A stretch of DNA of 64,000 nucleotides, from NCBI GenBank assembly GCA_032622095.1, contig CP136063.1, positions 267,215,426 through 267,279,425 on the forward strand, read 5' to 3'. Shown here in pieces: positions 47,335-57,050 of the stretch. This stretch comes from Siphonodentalium dalli. Its lineage: Eukaryota > Mollusca > Scaphopoda > Gadilida > Siphonodentaliidae. How positions within the stretch are numbered: the first letter of the stretch is position 1; each line of letters starts with the position of its first letter. Below the pieces are notes generated by a model. The model searched no databases. It saw only the letters and a list, made by a program, of their open reading frames with translations, and was not told the origin of the DNA. Position numbers and translations under genes: made by a program.

Positions 47335-47900
47335 GAAATACAGAGGTCCCTGATCACAAGGCAGCAGCACAGAAGAAGTATCTATTAGACACTAACCACT
47401 GGCAGTCAGTCGTGTGTTGGCACAGCAGGTGCCCGTCTTTGCGGCAAGTTTGAACTTTGTGACGTTTTAAAAGACCCGCCTCAGCAGGTTTAATCACTTC
47501 AATATTTGAAATCGGGGTGTGTGTTGCATTTGAACAGAACCTGCATTTACTGATCGACATGTCTAGTTGGTCTTTTAAGCGATCGATTCAAGAGTAAGAG
47601 CCGATATAATAAGAGAGATTTTCAGCGGCCGTATCTGAGGAGTCATTTTGTGATGTGGGCGTGGCATCGACTGTCGTAAAATATTTATTTTAAGCATTAT
47701 AGCCTGCACATATAACATTAAAGTACATTAATTTTCAAATAGAACTTTAATTTAGGTTTACAATTTAAGCTGCAATTATTCTTAAAATATGCTAATTAAT
47801 TCAAATATTTTATTTTTATAAACTGTAAATTGTCGTAAAATATTTTAGGTAAAATAAGATCGTTTCCGGTTATTAATTCCGAAATTCTTTGGTATCAAAA
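47335..47900. promoter_or_regulatory. Shared intergenic region between two divergent genes
   Basis: 566 bp separates the two start codons of head-to-head genes and contains no recognised repeat, unlike nearly every other 500-bp interval here. It must hold both 5' UTRs and promoters. I see no clear TATA or CCAAT box placed to decide a start site. Retention of repeat-free sequence fits a functional bidirectional promoter, but this is inference from position. Confidence 0.45.
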
Positions 47901-47959
47901 ATGGATAAAGATCTTGACATTCTTGGTCGTTATAAATCAGTTTCAAACAAGTTAAAGAG
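47901..47959 (+). CDS. F8A: HAP40/F8A homologue, coding exon 1
   Basis: First coding exon of a homologue of the 40-kDa huntingtin-associated protein (HAP40, also F8A), a helical TPR-like partner that binds and stabilises huntingtin. The exon opens at ATG and reads MDKDLDILGRYKSVSNKLK plus two bases of an Arg codon, then a GT donor at 47960. The segment RYKSVSNKLK matches the conserved start of vertebrate HAP40 (RYRLVSNKLKKRF, recalled from family knowledge). The exon joins in phase to 60578, which continues with RRF and KPN. The start is chosen because it is the ATG directly before the conserved block. Human F8A is intronless; here the frame is split, as is possible in invertebrates. Head-to-head with the minus-strand membrane-protein gene at 47334, 566 bp away. 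The short exon and weak donor context (AG/GTGCAT) leave some doubt about the exact junction. Confidence 0.82.
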
Positions 47960-48094
47960 GTGCATCACATATAAATGTCCTTGATCTTTATTTTTGTTAT
48001 TTTCCTCACAAACATTGGCAACAACTGAAAATTTCCATGTTATACCCCAAGTTCGCTGTACAATAGAAATTAGAAGGTTGGCGATTATCGCAAT

Positions 48095-51000
48095 CTGTAT
48101 CTGTAGTGTTACGTCGTAGGAACCAGTTCTGGCGTGTTACGACGGGTGTGGAGGCGCTAGATGTTTTCCTGTAGATACTCCTGGAATGATGTTGTAGAGT
48201 CCAGGCTATCTAAGAATTTCCCGTCCAGCTGGTTCCAATCGATCTTTGCTCTAATAAACACTGAATGTTTGTATTCTTCCGTGTTTATTGTTTGCGGGAG
48301 TTCGAAGCATCTTTCGTGGTTTCGTATGAGATGCTGAGGGAATTTGGATGTTTCGTATCCCTCCAGGTGTTTGTTTTTCTTACGAACTCGTTTTAGAGAG
48401 TAGTTTGCATACTTTTGTGGGGGAATGGCTGGGAAGGCCCCGTCCACTACTTTGTGCAAGAATGTCAACCTGTTGGTTTTCCTCCTGGTCTCGAGTGGTT
48501 GGAATTTTAAGTCAATTAGCATGTTTGTGACCGCACCCTCAAATCTGCTTCTATAGTCTTTTTTGATAAAACGAGCTGCTCTTCTTTGGATTTTCTCAAG
48601 TTTATCGATGTTTCGTTTTACGTATGGGTCCCATATTATATCTGCATATTCCATACTTGATCTTACTAGCGATATGTAGCTTAGCTTGCGTAGGTCTTCT
48701 GAGCAATGCTTAAGATTTCGTTGGAGGAAGCTAAGGGTGTATGATGCTTTCCTCGAGATGTTGTTGATCTGGGAACTCCAATCCATGTTATTTGTGAGTG
48801 TCACTCCGAGGTACGGATGTTCGTTGACCTCTGCGAGTACCTCGTTGTTTAGTGTGTAGTAGTAATTGGATTTTTTCTTGATTGATAGGATATGGCATTT
48901 CTTGGTGTTAAACTTCATCCCCCAGGTGTTGGCCCAATCGTTCAGTGTGTTTAAATCTTTCTGCATTTTGAGGTGATCCTTAAACGATGATATTTCTTGG
49001 TATAGTAGGCAGTCGTCTGCAAAGAGGCGGATTTTAGAGGCGATGTCATTTGGTAGGTCGTTGATATGACATAGGAATAGCAACGGGCCCAGCACTGTTC
49101 CTTGGGGTACTCCAGATTCTACATGTACCTCCTCTGATTGTTTCCCGTCGATTACTACCTTCATTTTCCGATTTTGTAGGAAGGAGCTCATCCAGTTGTG
49201 CAGCTGGCCTCTGATGCCATAATGTTGCAGTTTGTGAAGCAATTTACGGTGAGGCACCGTATCAAATGCCTTAGAAAAGTCCAGTATGGCAACATCAACT
49301 TGTTTGCCGTTGTCGAATGACTGTAATATGTCATCAGTTGTTACTGCTAGTTGAGTTACGCAAGAGTACTTTGACCGGAAACCATGGTTGAGTGAAGTTA
49401 GGATTTTGTGTTCTTCTAGGTGATTAATGATGTGGCTGTATATGATATGTTCTAGCAGCTTGCACGGAACGGAGGTCAGCGAGACGGGGCGGTAGTTCTC
49501 AGCATTATGTTTGTCGCCTTTCTTATATATGCTGGATATGTTGGCTGATCTCCAATCCAGAGGTAGTGTGCCTGTCTTCAATGAGCAGTTGAATATTTTT
49601 GTTAGTGGGTTTGCCAGCTCTGTTGCACATTCTTTGAGAACTAGGTTCGGCAGGTTTTCAGGGCCTGGTGCTTTGTGTGTTTTAACCTGTTTCAATAATC
49701 TCTCTACCCCTTCTTTGTCGATGGTTAATTTTTCTATGTCATCCGTGGGTTTGGTGTTCATTGTTGGCATTTCTTCTCCTGGTGGTTCGTGCGTGAAGAC
49801 TGATCTAAATTGTTGTAATAGGATATTGGCTTTCCCTTCTGAGCTGGTTTCTAATTTCCCATTTATCTTCAGTGGAGCGACGCCAATTGAGTCGTTCTTT
49901 TTTGACTTGACGTAGCTCCAAAATGGTTTGCTGTTATTGTTGGTTAAGCCTTCAGTGATGTTTTTGTTTATGTGTCTCCACTCTTCGTGTCTAATCGTCT
50001 TTTTGCATTCTCTTTGTATTAGTTTATAGTTGTCCCATTTGCCGGTCTTTTTAGCCCGGTTATACATTCGTTGTTTCTTCCTCAACATTCGCTTAACTCG
50101 ATGGTTGATCCATGGTGCACTCCGATTTTTCCTGATCATTTTAGATGGAACATTTTTTTCAACAGTGTTGTGGATGGCTTCTTTGAATATCGTCCAGAGT
50201 GTTTCTATATCTGCGTCATTTTGTGATTCGGTGATGATGGTGTTGTTCATCTGTTTGAGATCAGATTTTATGGCTCCCCAATTTGCTCTATTGAAGCTGT
50301 AGGATTTTCTCGGTATTGATGGCTGGTATTGCGGTTTGATCTCCATGTCTGTGACCACAATGTTATGGTCCGAGATGCCTGGTATTGTGTCGACGGTCTT
50401 CACTAGTGATGGAGTTGAAACAAATACAAGATCAAGGTTGTTATTCTCTCGTGTTGGTTTCATTTGCAATTGGGAGAGATGCTGGTCTGGTGAATTTGTG
50501 ATGTTGACGAGCTGCTGTTGAACTTCTGTATCGCTGGCATTACAGTTGACCGTAAGTGTTTCCCAGTTGATAGAGGGGCAGTTGAAATCACCGGTCAATA
50601 GGATATTCTTGCTCTTGGGGATCTTTTTCAGTGACTCTTCTAGTTGTTTGATGTCATTTAGGTTTCTGTGTGGCATGTAGAAATTCCCTATCAGCATGTC
50701 TTTCCGTTGGTGCATTTTTATTTTGACCCACTCCAGTTCGCAGTCTGTGATGTAATCAACCATTTCTATCGATGTGATGTCATTTCGAACCATTATGAAC
50801 ACTCCGCCGCCTTTTGTACTTCTGTCATTTCTGTAGATTTCATATCCAGATGGGAAGACTTCACTTGATTTGATGGTGTTTGGCTGTGGTTTCTGACCGG
50901 GTCTTATTCCGCGTAGCCAAGATTCGGTTCCACAGATGATATCTGGTTTTGTGTATGTTAGTACTGCGCATAGTTCTGATCTTTTGTCATATACACTTCT

Positions 51001-51143
51001 ACAGTTGATGGTCAATATTCTGAGATTTTCTTTTTCTTGGATGTTGAAGACGTTTGAATTATTTAGGCTGGTGTTTGAAGCTTCTCTTCTTCTTGATTTA
51101 TTAGCAGAGTAGCTTGAATTGGTTGTATTTGGTTGTATACGAT
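48095..51143 (-). mobile_element. LINE (CR1/L2/Jockey-group non-LTR retrotransposon), 5'-truncated
   Basis: The minus-strand element ends 3' at CTACAGATACAG, two copies of ACAGAT-like tail rather than poly(A), as in CR1/L2-type LINEs. The same 3' terminus is seen in a tiny second copy near 57093, which fixes the boundary. The 5' side stops where the host MITE resumes at 51144, and the reading frame is already open there, so ORF1 and the start of ORF2 are missing. The element is inserted in a MITE whose two parts (48076-48094 and 51144-51440) rejoin without loss. Nearly intact coding suggests recent insertion. Confidence 0.9.
48157..51143 (-). CDS. LINE ORF2: APE endonuclease plus reverse transcriptase, open but lacking its start
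   Basis: About 990 codons without a stop, ending QENI-stop at 48157; no in-frame ATG near the truncated 5' end. An AP-endonuclease domain comes first, with ILTINCRS, the catalytic Glu in GTESWL, LLTGDFNCP and the closing SDHN. Then the reverse transcriptase: NYRPVSLTSV, LDFSKAFDTVPH (first catalytic Asp), SGVPQGTVLGPLLFL and the FADD box. A thumb and C-terminal region follow, with SMEYADIIWDPY and IQRRAARF. It would nick target DNA and copy LINE RNA at the nick (target-primed reverse transcription). The domain order and the ACAGAT tail support the CR1/L2/Jockey group; exact clade needs a tree. Antisense inside HAP40 intron 1. Confidence 0.92.
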
Positions 51144-51761
51144 ACGATAGGGGAACACTGTGTGCGTAACGTAACTATCTCAAGTATAACGTACTCTGAA
51201 AACTACTTATCGCCAAATTCATGCTTCAAACATTTTAAACATGTCATCTTCAGCTTCTTTTATTTTATTTTTATGAAAATGAATAATAAATGGGGTGATA
51301 AATATGTATATAACGACAAATAGAATCAAATTGGCCATTTTGCCGTGAAACTCAGGACAGGCAAGCCAGGTACAAAAATTGGTGAAATATGAGTACGAAC
51401 GTAAAAGTGTTCCCCTATCGTATTGCGATAATCGCCAACCAAATTAGAATAGTCAATATATATCGGTTTCTAGACGATTGGTACCTTGGACGTTTGGTAC
51501 CTGGACGTTTCGTACCCACGGGTCGATTGGTACCTGGACGTTTCGTACCCTGTGGACGATTGGTACCATTTCAGTGTGGATGATTGGTACCATATAAAAT
51601 TGTGTTGGGCTATATTTAAAGTTAATTGTGATAGTGTTTTTCAGTTTTATTGGAATATTATATATATCATGTACACTGACGAAAAATAACAAGTAAAAAC
51701 AAAGATAAAAACAAAATAGATAGTATATAGCACATTGTTTAAATTACGATATATTGTCGAT

Positions 51762-52467
51762 TTACGACGGAGAAGCTTTTGGTGAGAAGAGTTGGGCGCA
51801 TGATTTCAGCAGCTGGCAAGTGGAAAGTTGTTTGGATCCATCTTCATATTCAGCCCAAAGCGTGAATAGTTGTGCCTGGTTTTCCCGATGTCGGAGCCTC
51901 TGATACCGCTTCAATTTCTTTTCACCAACGAGCTTGACGTTTATGTCAGTGATCACTGTCTCGTCGAATAACTGGGGTATAAGGATGTAGAATGGGATGT
52001 TGCTGTTTCTGGTCTTATAGTTGATTCTGCGGTGCCAGCCTTCACAATCGTTATTCGTCCGTGTTGCTCTGCCGAAGGCACACCAGGTCGAAGGAGGATG
52101 AACGGTGCTGTCCATCCATGTGGCTTGGACGTAGTTGAATAAAGTGGAAACCCGGCTGTCTCTGGAACTGGGATGTTGTTTCATCTTTTCGAAGGATGCT
52201 CTGATATGTTCAGCTGGTATTAATGGAAGAGCAAACAGCTTTCGAAGTTGCCGATGTGTGTCACCCTTCTGGTAGTAGATTTCTGCAAGACCTTTCTGCT
52301 GAATATGACGCCATATTGCCTTCAGGAGTCCAGTGGAAGAAGCAGCCATGAATATCGACGGTGGGGAAATTAGTGCGAATTGCCTTCCATGTTGCTTTCT
52401 CGAAGTCCATGGTGACGGTTTGCACCAATGGATCTGCTGGAAGAATTTGTCGGAGAGACTCGAATAC
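51762..52467 (-). pseudogene. MULE transposase exon 3: remaining DDE catalytic core
   Basis: The exon opens after ATTTCAG at 52468 with VFESLRQILPADP, continues QTVTMDFEKATWKAI (second catalytic Asp) and GCFFHWT (the CxxH-type motif of MULE transposases). A frameshift near 52320 then moves the protein into the frame that reads AIWRHIQQKGLAEIYY, LFNYVQATWMD and NNDCEGWHRRIN, whose Glu is the third catalytic residue, to a stop at 51762. Intron 2 (52468-52693) is AT-rich with a repeated CTCTTTATATTCAGTTCAAT segment. With two shifts the gene is a pseudogene at present, but all three acidic residues remain. Confidence 0.82.
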
Positions 52468-52693
52468 CTGAAATGATACAACAATTGTCTCTTTATAAAC
52501 GCTCTTTATATTCAGTTCAATATAATAATACCTTATTATAAATCTTATAAATTATATAGGCTATTGGAGGTAAATATAAACGCTCTTTATACAACACATG
52601 TCTATAATATTCGTTATTATATTGCTCTTTATATTCAGTTCAATAAATATGGTTCTGTGTTATAATATATCCGATATATGAAAAAATGCATAC

Positions 52694-53786
52694 CTTATTA
52701 TAATCTTTCATCGTGACATCATGACATACACAAGGGGAACCTGTTTGGTATAGTCGTCTTTCCTAACGAAGGCGTGGATTGTGAGAAGCTGGTGAAATGG
52801 CTTCCTGACGATGGAAAATGTGCCGTCAATATACCAGTTCTTGGCGTTAGCTAGCAAACTAAGTTGGTTTTCGGTCGCAAAAATGATATGCCGCTGGTCG
52901 TCGTATCTGATGTCGCTTTTTAAGAAATCTGCAGGAAGAAAGTCGGTACTTATATCGAATTCGCAGTTTCTGGGGTCTTTTGGTCGTCGTTTCTGTCGAT
53001 TTCGATTTATTTGTCGGATGAGATTTTGTGGCTTTGGTAGGTCGACGTTCGGATCAGCCTGAAACTCTGCTTGGAAGATGCCTTCTTCTATCGTTGATGC
53101 TGGAATAAACATGTTGTCGTCGTCGTTGGCCTTCACTCTAGCTTTGGCTGACATTCGGATGGATGCGATATTATCGGGTGCGTGGTTATGACAATGTGGG
53201 CCAGGGCTGAACAGTTGGTCCTTCTGGGATACAGTTGCTCGACATGGATCACTGTTAGAACGATGGGAGCACCACCAATATTTCGATGCCGTTGTCTGTC
53301 GTTTCATCGTATAGCTGTAGCCGTCGGATGATAGTAGCACGGGTTTCCCTCTCTTCGTCCCTCTGTCAACCACAGTGAACGGAGGTGTGTCGTCGTCGTT
53401 CTCGTCAGTCCCTGTTGGCGAATTTGGCTCCATTCTAATAGAAAGTTCGATGGGATCGGAGGGACGACGGAATGATTCTTCAATATGGAAGTTCGATGTG
53501 TCGGCGGCGGTGGTTGTTGGTTCTTCTATTGACATTTGAACGTCGAAGTTTGCGAGAGATACATGTATGTCGGCAGCGGTTGTTGTTGGTTCGTCTATTG
53601 ACATTTGAACGTCGAAGTTTTCTGGAGATATGCCGGTGGTGCTATTCGCAGTAGTTTCAGCTACGGTGGTCATACGTCGGCATTCCTCACATGCCCATTC
53701 TATGTGAGAAGCTGTTCTAATGGCATGCCGATATTCTTGTAAAGAGACACCCGTATTACAAGTTCGATGTTGCCATCTTTGGCATC
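52694..53786 (-). pseudogene. MULE transposase exon 2: PHD, FLYWCH and first catalytic Asp
   Basis: Acceptor TTTCTTTCAACAG at 53787; donor GTATGC below 52694. Numbering from exon 1: C30, H35, C38, C61 and C64 complete a Cys4-His-Cys3 PHD finger (QCEGCQRWQHRTC and WACEEC). Next comes a Ser/Thr/Glu linker with a direct repeat, FDVQMSI-x-EPTTTAAD twice. A FLYWCH zinc finger follows at about 166-231, with ligands in KYWWC, C210 and HNH. Then a basic segment (NRNRQKRRPK) and the start of the MULE DDE fold, with the first Asp in WYIDGTF (349), and VPLVYVMMSR. A one-base frameshift just before the donor stops the frame at 52708; the shifted frame reads KDYNK to the splice site. FLYWCH binds DNA; PHD fingers usually read histone tails, so the fusion could steer integration to chromatin states, which is inference. 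Confidence 0.85.
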
Positions 53787-53932
53787 CTGTTGAAAGAAAA
53801 TGAATAATATTATTTTAATTCTGCTCTGGAACTCTGGTTGCATGGTACATGTATATATGATATACAAGTTATATTACGATGCAAATAACGGCTGAATATT
53901 TTTGGGAAAACAGACAACAAGTTTGTACTAAC

Positions 53933-54017
53933 CTTCGCATTGGAGACCATGTTGTCGAGGTCTAACTTCTGCAGAACACGAGATACAGGATATGTCGTCG
54001 GATAGTGAGTCAGACAT
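53933..54017 (-). CDS. MULE transposase exon 1 (start of PHD finger)
   Basis: 85 nt from ATG at 54017 to a GTTAGT donor, giving 28 codons plus one base. It contributes C11, C14 and C27 of a PHD-type zinc finger (DISCISC, then GLQCE). It joins in phase to 53786, where the next bases complete Gly29 and continue C-Q-R-W-Q-H-R-T-C. The start is chosen because it is the ATG immediately before the zinc ligands and upstream sequence lacks further open frame. Confidence 0.75.
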
Positions 54018-54906
54018 AATGAACAAATGACTGATAATGACCACTCTAGAATTAACCGCCAATTTATATATATTCTTTATCACAACAGTGATAATCGCAC
54101 GCGTGGTTGTTTTTATTGTGAGTTATCATTGTGAAAACATTTAAATTTGATCAACGACCAGTTATCCTCAGATCAAAGCCTGGTGATTACAACTCGGTGA
54201 TTACAGCTCAGTTAGTGATTAAGAATCAAGACACCTTGACCATTTATCACTAGCTAAAACAACACGCGCTGTGACCAAACAATTAACCGCGTAGGCATTA
54301 CCAATCATAAAGGAAAGATATTATATAGGCATTGCTGCAAAAGTTACAAATATTGACATTAAAGACTCGCCCAATAGATAAATAAATGTACTAAGATTAA
54401 TAAAATATTCACTCATTCATTTTATGTAGATGTGTTTGAGGCCAATTTATATTATTATTAAGGCTTTTTTTGTCACTTAAATCTGCTGCAAAAATTACCT
54501 TATACGGTCCAATTGTCAACAGTAAGTCAAACTACTGATATAACACCATAATATATACGTATATATTCTTAAAACATTAAATAAATTGTCTGGTACCTAT
54601 CGTCTTCCCTGACTTGGTACCAAACGTCCAAACAAGACTGGTACCAATCGTCCTGTGGGTACGAAACGTCCAGGTACCAATCGTCCAAGGTACCAATCGT
54701 CTTGTTTCCTATATATCATCATCAAGTTGTCAACAGCTACTAAACTGGGCACGAAAATATGAGAATTGAGTATGCATCATAATTTTATATTGATATTCAC
54801 AACTGTTATATGTACCCTTCTACTACAAATCTGGCACACATCCAAAATGAGCTATATAGCTCATTTCATCTATCAATATCATAGCCCGATTAAGCTACAT
54901 TTTTAA

Positions 54907-57045
54907 GGGAAACGGGCCCACTCGCCCCAGGGCCCACTCGCCCCAGTCGACCTGGGCCAGCTCGCCCCGGGCCAGCTTGCCTCAAGGGATAATGATAGGA
55001 TTGAGTACCTTTATGTATAACATATTACGGCTAAAAAATGGTTTTGGTTCTCATGTCCTGTCGCATGGAATAATATGCAAAGTGTTGGGCGTTTTTATTT
55101 TGATGTCTGCATAATGTTACGACATAAAGGTTTGTTTCAAATATTTTAGTATATTTCACCAACATGTCCAGTGATATGTATCGGGCAGTGGTGTGCAAAA
55201 AATATTGGATCTAACATACAGTCTGACTCAGAGGTGACTTATGTCTACATATATAACATAACATGAAGTAGATGCCTACACATTTAAGAAAAATGATTAA
55301 TTACATGTTATTTATCGTACCATTTGGTAGATGGACAATTTTTTGTTAAATTGTGATTCCGAGTTATTTTTTAAAATTATTCAAAACAACCAATATATTA
55401 TTTGAGGAGAGTATGCATGCCGTGTCACTACACCTCCTTATTGGTGTATCCTTTTGGTTTTTGGTTGAAATATTAGTCACCAAATATTGTACGAAACGCA
55501 CTCGTTTGTTATCTCGATTGCAAAAATTCGAAAAAGATATTCACGATATTTAAAATTTTAATACATAACGAACGAAAAATTGTGTTGCATAAAAAAAGTA
55601 TTTGAGTCACGTTAAAATTCAAGATGTACTTGTCATTATGATTGTAAACTCTCATCTGTAGATTCAAATATTTTTTTTCGCGTTTAGGGCACCGTTTACG
55701 TGGAATTCATGTATATGGTCTATGCCAGAGTCGATGCTGCTACATTTGTATTAAAGTTGTAAATAAGTTAATATATATTGATATATTAATTCGCATACTC
55801 TCTTAATGTGCATACTCTCCTCAATCGTCGCACTGAAGAGCATGCTGGAGTGGTCTAACTTCGCTACCGCACTTGCAACAACGGAACATCTTTGTGGTTA
55901 TGATGTCAGATAATTTTTTGAATTTTTTTTTTAGGAAGGTTATTTGGGGGGGCTATCCCCGGGATGGTCGAAAGGGCCGATAGGCCCTTTCCTTCACCCC
56001 TCATATTTATGCCTTTAATTGTATTCAAATCAAAAGAAGAAAAAAAGTCAACATAGAATCAATGTTAAACATAATAAAGTTTCAGCAGTGGGAGGCTGAT
56101 GGCAAGCCTCATCTGTGTTTCTTTTTCTTTCCCTTCTTCCTCTTTGCTGGTGGTGGTGCTGAGGAACTGGCATCCGAAGGAGATGAGGCTGAGGTGTAGG
56201 TGTAAGTTTTGTCCTCGAGTGAATACTCTATTGGTCCAATAGCTGGTTCGCCTGCATCTGGTCCTTTGTAGGTCATCTGTTTTTTTATGATGTGTTCATC
56301 TGCCTTTGTAAATTTGTAAGTTCCGCGGGCCATTCCTACTCGGTAATTCATCTCCTTCCTCAGGCGGGCGAATTCTGCAGCTGGTGTCAGCTGGTGTCTC
56401 CTCGGCTGGTGGAGACTCCGGGTGATCGAATCCTGGAGTTTCCGGAGTGAAGGAAGACTCGGGTGGATCCGGGGTCTCTTCACTGAAGCTAGAGATGGTT
56501 AAGTTTTCCGTCTCCATCCGTGATGTCAGATAAAAATCGCACTGCTTCTTTACTGTATGTGGTCGGCATATGAAAGTGATTATCTATCACACGTTCTGAA
56601 GCCATCTCACCCTCTGAAGTGTGAGGTGTGATTAGTCGACTGGTTACTGTGTAAACAACCTGCTTCTATTGTTTTGATAGGATAAGAATGGGGACAATAA
56701 CGGCTAAGGGTTTCCCAAACTCCAGAGATAGTGAGATGAACTCAGAGAATAAGAGAAACTTTAATATCAATAATATGAAAACAGTTCATTTTTCATTTTC
56801 ATAAATCTATATATTTCTATATGTATATTATGTTTATGTCATATGTTTGATTTTTTGAAATAAATATTGTTTACACCAAATATATCATAATATGAACTTA
56901 AAAAATTAATATATCAATATATATTAACTTATTTACAACTTTAATACAAATGTAACACCCGGGCCAACTCGCCCCTGCAAGCTGGGCCAGCTCGCCCCAA
57001 AAACTGCCTGGGGCGAGTGGGCCCTGGGGCGAGTGGGCCCGGATC
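54907..57045. mobile_element. MULE-like element with GGGCCCACTCGCCCC word ends and 9-bp duplication
   Basis: 2.14 kb flanked by direct repeats CATTTTTAA (54898-54906 and 57046-57054). Ends are arrays of a 15-16-bp word, GGGCCCACTCGCCCCA and variants GGGCCAGCTCGCCCC, in opposite orientation at the two sides. No transposase recognised; it carries a small lysine-rich gene at 56109-56517. About 50 bp next to the right array (56905-56957) recurs inverted at 55741-55793, suggesting a nested or rearranged ancestor. A fragment of another end, GGATTGAGTACCTTTA, lies near 54990. Confidence 0.85.
56109..56517 (-). pseudogene. Small element-borne gene with lysine-rich tail, frameshifted by a 10-bp duplication
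   Basis: Two overlapping minus-strand frames: one starts METENLTISSFSEETPDPP at 56517; the other runs to 56109 through EFARLRKEMNYRVGMARGTY and ends AKRKKGKKKKHR. A perfect tandem duplication of AGCTGGTGTC at 56379-56398 lies where one frame must pass to the other, and removing ten bases puts both in one frame of about 132 codons. So a Pro/Glu/Ser-rich N-terminus, a charged middle and a basic, possibly nuclear or nucleic-acid-binding tail once formed one protein. I recognise no family. Carried inside the MULE-like element, perhaps captured cargo or an accessory protein. Confidence 0.5.
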
Positions 57046-57050
57046 CATTT

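Larger units (their letters stand above)
48067..51449. mobile_element. MITE with 9-bp target duplication, split by the LINE
   Basis: Direct repeat AAATTAGAA flanks the whole block (48067-48075 and 51441-51449). Inside it, the left end GGTTGGCGATTATCGCAAT (48076-48094) is followed by the LINE, then ACGATAGGGGAACAC resumes at 51144. The right end, read on the minus strand from 51440, carries the same 19 bases directly followed by ACGATAGGGGAACACT, so the rebuilt arms agree over 35 bp. Native size is about 316 bp. A 9-bp duplication is typical of MULE-type transposition. No coding. Confidence 0.88.
51473..54701 (-). mobile_element. MULE DNA transposon with word-array ends and PHD-FLYWCH transposase
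   Basis: 3.23 kb. Both ends start GACGATTGGTACC and contain repeated words of the form GACGWTTGGTACC or GACGTTTCGTACC, about six per end, in inverted orientation between ends. The flanks TCGGTTTCTA (left) and TTGTTTCCTA (right) agree at 7 of 10 positions, so a decayed 10-bp duplication is possible. The interior encodes a DDE transposase on the minus strand in at least three exons, now frameshifted. Lies in HAP40 intron 1, 24 bp from the LINE-split MITE. Confidence 0.88.

Noticed and set aside
49511-50868. Plus-strand frames of 61-134 codons
   Set aside because: Antisense shadows of the LINE reading frame.
52811-53654. Plus-strand frames opposite the MULE transposase
   Set aside because: Shadows of the minus-strand gene, whose zinc ligands and catalytic residues are clear.
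55353-55553. Plus frame of 66 codons with a hydrophobic stretch inside the MULE-like element
   Set aside because: No conserved motif, AT-rich, overlaps an inverted repeat (GAGGAGAGTATGC / GCATACTCTCCTC at 55400 and 55818).
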